5,015 nucleotides of DNA. It comes from Anaerolineae bacterium. GTDB taxonomy: Bacteria; Chloroflexota; Anaerolineae; B4-G1; SLSP01. Location of the stretch: assembly GCA_016927095.1 (NCBI GenBank), contig JAFGNI010000592.1, positions 1 through 5,015 on the forward strand. The letters run 5' to 3'. The translations under genes and the position numbers were made by a program. This document shows positions 1-5,015 of the stretch, one piece after another. The first letter of the stretch is position 1. Every line of letters begins with the position of its first letter. The notes beneath the pieces are model-generated. The model saw only the letters and a list, made by a program, of their open reading frames with translations, was not told the origin of the DNA and did not search any database.

Positions 1-1119
1 CGCGGGTACGAGTTGGCGTGGCGCCGCGTCACGGTGCGCCCCGTCTTGATCCAAGAAGAACACCATCTGCAAGTCTCTCACCTGGACGAGAGACAGGACA
101 CGACGAAGAATTACCGGGGCGCGGAGGCTAGCGCGAAGGTCGATGACCTGCTGGATCTCCCCTTCTCCCAAATCCACGTGGTGACGACGGAGACCGAGAT
201 TCAGGTCCAGATCTCTCGAAAGGGCGTGGCTCGGGTGCACAAGCGACAGGTTGCAGGAGCCGTTGCGGCGCCGTCGCTTGCCCATGACCGCGAGAAGCCG
301 CGGTTGATCCCGGGCGATGTGCCGGACGAGGTGCTCCAGGCGCTAGAGATTCAAGCGCCCGATGGGCGCATCCGCGCCGGCAAGCGCCGCAAGTTCCTGC
401 AAATCAATGAGTTTCTGCGCCTGATGATGGAGACCGCCGCACTGGAGGCGCTGGCGCCGCCGGTGCACATCGTGGACTGCGGCTGTGGCAGCGCCGACCT
501 GACCTTCGCGGTCTATCACTACCTGAACCACATCCTCGGGTTGCCGGCGACGGCGGTGGGGATCGATGTGAAGGAAGATCTGATCGCCAAGCAGAATGCT
601 CTAGCGCAGAAGCTGGGCTGGCACGATGTCCGGTTTGAGGTCAGCCGCATCATCGATTTCGAGCCCGTGACGCCGCCGGACATGGTGTTGGCGCTGCACG
701 CGTGCGATACCGCGACGGATGAAGCACTGGCACAGGCAGTGCGGTGGGACGCCCCGTTGATCTTCAGCGCCCCCTGCTGCCATCACCACCTGCAGGCGCA
801 GATGGCTGAACAGCCCATGCCGCCACTTTTCCAGCCCGTCCTGCGCCACGGTATCCTCAAGGAGCGGGTCGGTGATGTGCTCACGGATAGCTTCCGCGCC
901 CAGATTCTGCGCATCCTGGGCTACAGCACCGATGTCATCGAGTTCATCTCACCGGAGCACACCGACAAGAACTTGATGATCCGCGCGGTAAAGCAGACCG
1001 CGCCCGGCGACCCTCAGGTTATCGGAGAGTACCGGTCCCTGATCGACTTCTGGGGCGTCGAACCCTACCTGGCTTCGCTGCTGAGGGAACAGATGGCGGC
1101 GGCCGGGGCAGGCAGGTAG
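1..1119 (+). CDS. SAM-dependent methyltransferase, Methyltransf_32 (METTL25/RRNAD1-like) type, 5'-truncated
   Basis: The reading frame is open from the first base of the window to the TAG at 1117-1119, giving 372 residues. I number them from base 1. The first residues already look like the conserved N-terminal part of the family (a WRRVTVRPV stretch, then a DERQDTTKNY stretch near residue 30), so the true start lies upstream and the TTG at 13 is probably internal. The Rossmann-type methyltransferase core follows: motif I is VDCGCGSAD with D159, G161 and G163; the acidic ribose-binding residue of motif II is D189 in GIDVKED; motif IV is LALHACDTATDEAL at about 230-243. A PCCHHHL motif at 258-264 matches the PCCH signature that I recall for Methyltransf_32 proteins, where the eukaryotic relatives are METTL25 and RRNAD1. 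No signal peptide or membrane segment is visible, so it should be cytoplasmic. The methyl acceptor is unknown; an RNA or protein substrate is only an inference from relatives. The gene ends 69 bases before the next start, so joint transcription with it is possible but not shown. Confidence 0.88.
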   Translation, partial: RGYELAWRRVTVRPVLIQEEHHLQVSHLDERQDTTKNYRGAEASAKVDDLLDLPFSQIHVVTTETEIQVQISRKGVARVHKRQVAGAVAAPSLAHDREKPRLIPGDVPDEVLQALEIQAPDGRIRAGKRRKFLQINEFLRLMMETAALEALAPPVHIVDCGCGSADLTFAVYHYLNHILGLPATAVGIDVKEDLIAKQNALAQKLGWHDVRFEVSRIIDFEPVTPPDMVLALHACDTATDEALAQAVRWDAPLIFSAPCCHHHLQAQMAEQPMPPLFQPVLRHGILKERVGDVLTDSFRAQILRILGYSTDVIEFISPEHTDKNLMIRAVKQTAPGDPQVIGEYRSLIDFWGVEPYLASLLREQMAAAGAGR

Positions 1120-1188
1120 TTGTCTTTTGCCCGTCTTCCGTTTCCAGTTGGGGCGGTTGGGGACGTCTGTCGTGGTAGCTGAGGTTGC
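1120..1188 (+). other. Short intergenic gap between methyltransferase and downstream operon
   Basis: This 69-base gap is the only noncoding stretch of any size here. It begins TTGTCT and is relatively T-rich at first, then G-rich. I see no convincing -10 hexamer at a proper distance from that TTGTCT and no stem-loop followed by a T run. It could hold the promoter of the downstream operon, but the sequence does not prove it. A GAGG at 1181-1184 serves the next gene. Confidence 0.4.
1181..1184 (+). promoter_or_regulatory. Ribosome binding site for the 659-residue protein
   Basis: GAGG sits 4 bases before the GTG at 1189. The competing ATG at 1204 has a GGGGAG at 1196-1201, but only 2 bases separate it from the start codon, which is too close. 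This favours the GTG by a modest margin. Confidence 0.45.
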
Positions 1189-3168
1189 GTGAAACGGGGA
1201 GCTATGCCGAACGAGATCCATTTGGATAGCTTGATCACCGCCTACGACGCTTTCCAGGCGTTTGAGGAGCGGTGCTACACGCTGCTGCACGCGATGGTCG
1301 ATCTGCCGCAGCCGCAGTCGGATGTGCAGCGGCGGCTGATGCATACCGCGCTGGCCCGGTTGGCGACGGGCCACGATATGGATGAGGCGGTGACCGATAT
1401 CGGTTGGGTGAACGAGCAACCAGAAGAGGGCAACATGTTTGTCTGGCATGTCAACGCGGACGCTTACCTGCGCTTTGGCCATCTCTATCCGCCCGAGCTG
1501 GAGGACCTTGTCCAGACGCAGTTGACGTCCCATGCCTATGTAATCCACGATGGCCAGACCGAGAATCACAAGTTGATGATCGCCGTCGCGGGGTATCTCG
1601 TAGCGCAGACGTGGCCTGAGTGGGCGGAGGCCGAGGACACAGCCAACCGGATGGCTGCCTATCTCCAGGCGTTTTTCGATCGGGTGGTCCGGTACGGGCA
1701 AGGCGAGTTCGACTCGCCGACCTACGGCGTGCTCTACCTGAATACGCTGGCCACGCTCTACGACTTCGCGCTGGATCCTAGGATGCGCCACGAAGCTTCG
1801 ATGATGCTCGACTGGTTTCTCGTCAACATAGCAGGCGAGTGGCTGGACGGGCTCTTTGCCGGTGCCCACGCCCGCGACTACTTCCCGGCTGCAGGCATCG
1901 CCGATGCCACTGGTGGCAGAGCTGTCGGTTGGCTCTACTTCGGCGGGCAGATGCCTGCTTTCGAACAAGGAGAACCCCATTACGCCGTCATCAACGCGCT
2001 GTCCGGCTACCGTGTGCCGGAGGTGATCGCCCATATGGCCCAGGATCGGGATCGGCCCTACACCCACCTTGAAACCCACGATCTGACGGCCCTTGCCCTG
2101 CCTACTCACGATGATAACGCCACCCACCGAGTGCCCATCTCGTCCTCGCTCGCGGCATCTCTGCGCAGGGCGAACCGTTGTGGCCGCCCCTCGGTGGCAC
2201 CCGGCACGCCTGGCGCCGCGGGTATTGACGCGGAGACAGCGCTCCCCACCGCCGCACAAGGCTTTGGCTACATCACCAAGGCCGGTGTCTACAAGACCAC
2301 TTACATGACGCCCGACTTCGCCCTTGGCAGCATAGCCGACGGCAAACAGGGTGACATCATCTGGTCCGGGCAACTCCGGCGCTGGTCGCTGGTGTGGCAG
2401 TCGGACGTGCCCGCGAGCGTCATCTTCTTCACGCATCCCTTCCCCGATGGCCCGCACGATCAGGCCTATCGCCAACTGTGGCGGGGTTCGTCCCCCTACG
2501 AGCAGGTGCTTCAGCACGAGACAGCGTTGATCGCGGTCTACAGCATCCCTGAGGGGGGGACCTACACCTATGCTCCGCGCGAGCCGGTACCTTCAGACGC
2601 CGATCCTTACATCGAGGGGTTCTTCCCCGAGGATGCGCTGCTTCTAGTCCAAGAGGATCCGTCTGGTTGGATCTTCGCCCACGGCGGTACTGTCTTGATC
2701 GCCGTGCACCCCCTCCGGCCCTATGTGTGGCTGGAGGACGAGCCTGTCGAGACGCCTTTGAGCCGTCTTGTTGGTCGGCATCGTCGTCTCCATAGCCCCG
2801 GCCTCAAGAACGGCGTGGTTGTGCAGTTGGCTAAGCCGGAGTCCTATGACGATGACGATGTTCCAGATCCCGTGGACACCCTGAATCGTTTCCGCGCGGC
2901 TGTTTTGGCTCGGACGTCGGTCGAGGCCACGCTCGATCTTGCGCGTCCATCGGTCCACTACACCTCTCTGGCAGGAGACACACTTCGGATCACTTACGAT
3001 GGGGACCGGATCATCAACGGCGGTGTCGTGGACTTCTCGACGTGGCCATTGATCGAGAATCCGTTCGCCTGGTCCGCTGTGGGATCGGGCGTGCTCGAGC
3101 TTCGTTACGGCGAGCGAATGCGGATCCTCGATTACACCACGTGGTCTGTCCGCGATAGCCTTGCCTAG
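1189..3168 (+). CDS. Unidentified large protein with helical-toroid plus beta-sandwich architecture, lyase/glycosidase-like
   Basis: This is a 659-residue cytoplasmic-looking protein with no signal peptide or membrane segment. I do not recognise an exact family. Residues about 10-290 are mostly amphipathic helices with recurrent aromatic and acidic positions, including a TENHKLM motif at 124-130 and AGAHARDYF at 224-232, which resemble active-site-facing segments of (alpha/alpha)6 toroid enzymes such as heparinase II/III-like lyases and six-hairpin glycosidases. Residues about 365-655 look like a beta-sandwich: TYMTPDFALGS at 371-381, alternating hydrophobic strands, an acidic DDDD loop at 554-557, and a terminal YDGDR...VDFSTWPLIENP segment at 603-625. 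The two parts are joined by an Ala/Pro/Ser-rich linker at about 301-360. Toroid plus beta-sandwich is the usual layout of polysaccharide lyases, but most of those are secreted and this one is not. The GTG at 1189 was chosen because GAGG lies 4 bases upstream, the spacing used by the following genes; the in-frame ATG at 1204 is the alternative. It heads a compact three-gene run. CDS is near certain; function is inference. Confidence 0.9.
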   Translation: MKRGAMPNEIHLDSLITAYDAFQAFEERCYTLLHAMVDLPQPQSDVQRRLMHTALARLATGHDMDEAVTDIGWVNEQPEEGNMFVWHVNADAYLRFGHLYPPELEDLVQTQLTSHAYVIHDGQTENHKLMIAVAGYLVAQTWPEWAEAEDTANRMAAYLQAFFDRVVRYGQGEFDSPTYGVLYLNTLATLYDFALDPRMRHEASMMLDWFLVNIAGEWLDGLFAGAHARDYFPAAGIADATGGRAVGWLYFGGQMPAFEQGEPHYAVINALSGYRVPEVIAHMAQDRDRPYTHLETHDLTALALPTHDDNATHRVPISSSLAASLRRANRCGRPSVAPGTPGAAGIDAETALPTAAQGFGYITKAGVYKTTYMTPDFALGSIADGKQGDIIWSGQLRRWSLVWQSDVPASVIFFTHPFPDGPHDQAYRQLWRGSSPYEQVLQHETALIAVYSIPEGGTYTYAPREPVPSDADPYIEGFFPEDALLLVQEDPSGWIFAHGGTVLIAVHPLRPYVWLEDEPVETPLSRLVGRHRRLHSPGLKNGVVVQLAKPESYDDDDVPDPVDTLNRFRAAVLARTSVEATLDLARPSVHYTSLAGDTLRITYDGDRIINGGVVDFSTWPLIENPFAWSAVGSGVLELRYGERMRILDYTTWSVRDSLA

Positions 3169-3172
3169 GGGG
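3167..3172 (+). promoter_or_regulatory. Ribosome binding site overlapping the upstream stop codon
   Basis: AGGGGG overlaps the TAG stop (3166-3168) of the preceding gene and lies 5 bases before the GTG at 3178. It decides for the GTG over the adjacent in-frame TTG at 3175, which would be only 2 bases away. The overlap suggests translational coupling with the upstream gene. Confidence 0.6.
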
Positions 3173-3177
3173 CCTTG

Positions 3178-4254
3178 GTGACCGTCGTTGCTTATAATGT
3201 CTTCATGGTCGCGATGTTGGCGGTCGCGCTCACCGTGCTCGGGTGGTATCTTCGCCGCCACAGCACAAATCCCGGGCGTGACGGGCTGCTGATTGCCGCC
3301 TTGACCGGCGTGCTAGCGGTTTCGGGCCTGTTAGGTGCCGTTTTCTACCACGGCAGTCTGTTTGGGGCAGCACAGCTTCTCGCGTGGGGTGCTTTCCTGC
3401 ACGCGCCGGTATTTCTGGTGGGCATAGGCCTGCTTTACCGGTCGCGGAGGCCGCCTTTGGCGACGGGAGCGTTTGCGCTGGCACTCTGTCTCGGCCTAGT
3501 CGCCCTTGACGCCTTTCTCATCGAACCCCACTGGCTGGACACCACGATGGTTGAGATCAGGTCTCCTAAGCTTTCAGAACCGGTTCGGGTCGTGGTCCTC
3601 GCTGACATCCAGACAGACCGGCCCGGTCGCTACGAGGCCCGCGTCTTGTGGGAGGCTATGGCGCAGGCACCGGATCTGATCCTTCTCGCGGGTGACTATA
3701 TTCACCTGGGCCGGCGCAGCGGGAGCTATGAGGAGGAGATGGCGGCGCTCCGCGATCTGCTTGTGGCAGCAGACTTGCAGGCGCCATTGGGTATCTATGC
3801 CATCGCCGGCAATGTGGACCGGCCCGGACTGTGGACCGAGATCTTCGCCGGTCTGCCGGTCATGACGACTGAAGAGACCACCCGGTACGATCTTGGCCCC
3901 CTTGTCCTGACGAGTTTGAGTATGGCGGACGCCTTCGGCACCAGCGTCGCCCTGCCGCCGGAGGAGAGGTATCATATCGTGTTAGGGCACAGCCCCAACT
4001 TCAGCCTCGCGCCCGTGGGTGGCGACCTCCTGGTGGCGGGACATACCCATGGGGGACAGGTGCAGTTACCATTTCTCGGTCCCTTGCTAACGTTGTCGGT
4101 GGTGCCGCGGGGGTGGGCGTCCGGCGTCACCGAGATCGGCTGGGACCGTTGGCTGGTCGTCTCGCGCGGGATCGGGATGGAGCGTGGGGCGGCGCCGCGG
4201 GTGCGCTTCCTCTGTCGACCCGAGCTGGTGATTGTCGATCTCATTCCCGGGTGA
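3178..4254 (+). CDS. Membrane-anchored calcineurin-like metallophosphoesterase with altered metal motifs
   Basis: The protein has 358 residues, numbered from the GTG. Four hydrophobic segments lie at about 5-24, 35-56, 59-85 and 92-112. Basic loops after the first (RRHSTNPGR) and third (RSRRPP) suggest, by the positive-inside rule, that the C-terminal domain faces outside the membrane. That domain has the metallophosphoesterase motifs in order: ADIQ (D143, Q145), GDY (G172, D173), GNVD (N212, V213), GHSP (H271) and GHTHGGQ (H289, H291). This is the pattern of the YkuE/YaeI-type enzymes, some of which act on lipid or envelope phosphoesters. Two positions depart from consensus: Gln replaces the first metal-binding His (DxH) and Val replaces the catalytic His of GNHD. 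DxQ is known from ADPRibase-Mn-type enzymes, so metal binding may survive, but loss of the GNHD His could reduce or change catalysis. The gene starts 9 bases after its upstream neighbour and ends 7 bases before the next, so it is mid-operon. An internal ATG at 3205 (residue 10) is an alternative start. Substrate is unknown. Confidence 0.92.
   Translation: MTVVAYNVFMVAMLAVALTVLGWYLRRHSTNPGRDGLLIAALTGVLAVSGLLGAVFYHGSLFGAAQLLAWGAFLHAPVFLVGIGLLYRSRRPPLATGAFALALCLGLVALDAFLIEPHWLDTTMVEIRSPKLSEPVRVVVLADIQTDRPGRYEARVLWEAMAQAPDLILLAGDYIHLGRRSGSYEEEMAALRDLLVAADLQAPLGIYAIAGNVDRPGLWTEIFAGLPVMTTEETTRYDLGPLVLTSLSMADAFGTSVALPPEERYHIVLGHSPNFSLAPVGGDLLVAGHTHGGQVQLPFLGPLLTLSVVPRGWASGVTEIGWDRWLVVSRGIGMERGAAPRVRFLCRPELVIVDLIPG
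3193..3198 (+). promoter_or_regulatory. Possible internal -10 element (TATAAT) for a leaderless transcript
   Basis: A perfect TATAAT lies inside the first codons of the metallophosphoesterase gene. It is followed by 6 bases and then an in-frame ATG at 3205, so a transcript starting 7 bases after the hexamer would begin exactly on that ATG. No -35 box is found at 16-18 bases, though a TG occurs just upstream at 3189-3190, one base further away than in a standard extended -10. The hexamer could be chance, since TAT AAT is simply Tyr-Asn here. Confidence 0.25.
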
Positions 4255-4257
4255 GGG
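4253..4257 (+). promoter_or_regulatory. Ribosome binding site for the UvrA-like gene
   Basis: GAGGG overlaps the TGA stop (4252-4254) of the metallophosphoesterase gene and is 4 bases before the GTG at 4262. It supports that start and suggests coupled translation of the two genes. Confidence 0.6.
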
Positions 4258-4261
4258 CCCC

Positions 4262-5015
4262 GTGTCTATCCGCATCGAGGGCGCCAACGAGCACAATCTG
4301 CAGGACGTTGACGTTGAGATCGGCGACGGCCTGACGGTGGTGACGGGCGTGTCGGGGTCGGGGAAGACTTCGCTGGTCTTCGACACGCTGTACCACGAGG
4401 CGCGACGGCGTTTTCTGGAGATTTTCTCACTGGGGGAGCGGCCGGCCCTGGCGGATGTCCGCCGTATCACCGGGGTTGGGCCGGCGGTGGCTGTGGGCCA
4501 GAATCTGCTGAACCGTAACCCCGGGTCGACGCTGGCCACGGCGTCGGGACTGCACCCGTTCCTGCGGTTGCTGTACGCCCACTTCGGGGCGCGCGCCTGC
4601 GCGCGGTGCGGGACGCCGGTCACGATCTACACGGAGGACGAGATCGTGGCGCGCGTCGCGTCTCTCGCCGCTGAGACGGCGGTCACGCTCCTGGCCCCGC
4701 TGTTGCGGCAGGTGCGGGGCAGCCACCGCACGCTCCTGGGCTGTCTGGGCGACGCCTTCGGCACCGGTTCGATGTGGGTGGATGGCCAGGTTCTGGGCGC
4801 CCGCGAACCCGCATTGGCACCGGATTGTCCCCACGACCTCGACGTCGAACTCGGGTCGCTTGCGGCGTTGCCGTCCGATTCGGAGGGCGCGAGCGTTAGG
4901 GCGGGAGAGATCCGCGCGTTGGTCCGGCGAGCGTGGGCGTTGGGCGCCAACGGGGTGACTGCGCGACGTCCTGGGGTCGAGGATGTGATGTTCTCGCGTG
5001 CGCCGGTCTGTGTTC
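4262..5015 (+). CDS. UvrA-like ABC ATPase, divergent paralogue, N-terminal part (runs off window)
   Basis: The frame stays open from the GTG to the end of the window, giving 251 residues. The opening IRIEGANEHNLQDVDVEI matches the UvrA N-terminus, which fixes the start. Motifs in order: Walker A GVSGSGKTS at 29-37 (K35), then FDTLYHEARRRF at 40-51, a Q-loop region with GQN (Q80) followed by NRNPGST at 84-90, FLRLLYAHFG at 100-109, a CARC pair at 113-116, LLAPLLRQVRGSH at 143-155 which begins the segment equivalent to the UvrB-binding domain, and FSRAPVC at 244-250, the start of the FSxxxACPxCG zinc-binding segment. UvrA is the damage-sensing ATPase of nucleotide excision repair, acting on DNA in the cytoplasm. 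This copy lacks the usual YVESLSAYARQFL signature (it reads FLEIFSLGERPAL at 51-63) and the DQKT after the Q-loop, so it is more likely a UvrA2 or drug-resistance-type paralogue than the housekeeping protein. Overall spacing is near canonical. The signature motif and second ATPase half are outside the window. Confidence 0.88.
   Translation, partial: MSIRIEGANEHNLQDVDVEIGDGLTVVTGVSGSGKTSLVFDTLYHEARRRFLEIFSLGERPALADVRRITGVGPAVAVGQNLLNRNPGSTLATASGLHPFLRLLYAHFGARACARCGTPVTIYTEDEIVARVASLAAETAVTLLAPLLRQVRGSHRTLLGCLGDAFGTGSMWVDGQVLGAREPALAPDCPHDLDVELGSLAALPSDSEGASVRAGEIRALVRRAWALGANGVTARRPGVEDVMFSRAPVCV

Noticed and set aside
13..15. TTG as the start of the methyltransferase gene
   Set aside because: The frame is open to the window edge and family-like sequence is already present at the first codons, so the true start is probably upstream.
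1120..1188. Rho-independent terminator after the methyltransferase gene
   Set aside because: I found no GC-rich stem-loop followed by a T run; the T-rich stretch near 1121-1128 is not preceded by a hairpin.
949..2517. A 522-codon open frame on the - strand across the end of the methyltransferase gene and much of the 659-residue gene
   Set aside because: It is rich in Arg, Gly, His and Val without recognisable motifs, spans two + strand genes with coherent protein features, and long antisense frames are common in GC-rich DNA.
2846..2860. GAC/GAT repeat as a possible microsatellite
   Set aside because: It is only a few codons long and encodes a short acidic loop within the coding frame.
2644..3261. 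A 205-codon open frame on the - strand
   Set aside because: It is antisense to the C-terminal beta-sandwich of the 659-residue protein and the start of the phosphoesterase gene, with no domain-like pattern.
4087..4834. Overlapping - strand open frames opposite the end of the phosphoesterase gene and the UvrA-like gene
   Set aside because: The + strand here encodes clear GHTHGGQ and Walker A motifs; the antisense products are Arg/Pro-rich with no motifs.

Overview
The window is GC-rich bacterial chromosome. All four genes lie on the + strand, are tightly packed, and use GTG starts where a start is visible. The taxon is uncertain. High GC, frequent GTG starts and the gene families suggest a Chloroflexota-like or similar GC-rich environmental bacterium, but no marker gene settles this. 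No RNA genes, mobile elements, CRISPR arrays or repeats of note were seen.

Layout: (1) 1-1119, the 5'-truncated end of a SAM-dependent methyltransferase of the Methyltransf_32 (METTL25/RRNAD1-like) type. (2) After a 69-base gap, 1189-3168, a 659-residue protein that I read as an intracellular carbohydrate-active enzyme-like protein: a helical toroid followed by a beta-sandwich, the heparinase/six-hairpin architecture. It is not identified at family level. (3) 9 bases later, 3178-4254, a four-TM membrane protein with a C-terminal calcineurin-like metallophosphoesterase domain of the YkuE/YaeI kind. Two of its signature residues are altered (DxQ for DxH, GNVD for GNHD). (4) 7 bases later, 4262-5015 and running off the window, the N-terminal part of a UvrA-like ABC ATPase that is clearly diverged from housekeeping UvrA.

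Genes 2, 3 and 4 are separated by under 10 bases, each with a purine-rich ribosome binding site overlapping or abutting the previous stop codon, so they very probably form one transcription unit. Gene 1 may or may not belong to it. No pathway ties the three together in an established way. The combination of a glycan-lyase-like protein, an externally facing phosphoesterase and a UvrA paralogue is the oddest aspect of the window. A housekeeping explanation (accidental operon neighbours) is as likely as a dedicated system. A perfect TATAAT placed 6 bases before an in-frame ATG inside gene 3 raises the possibility of a leaderless internal transcript.
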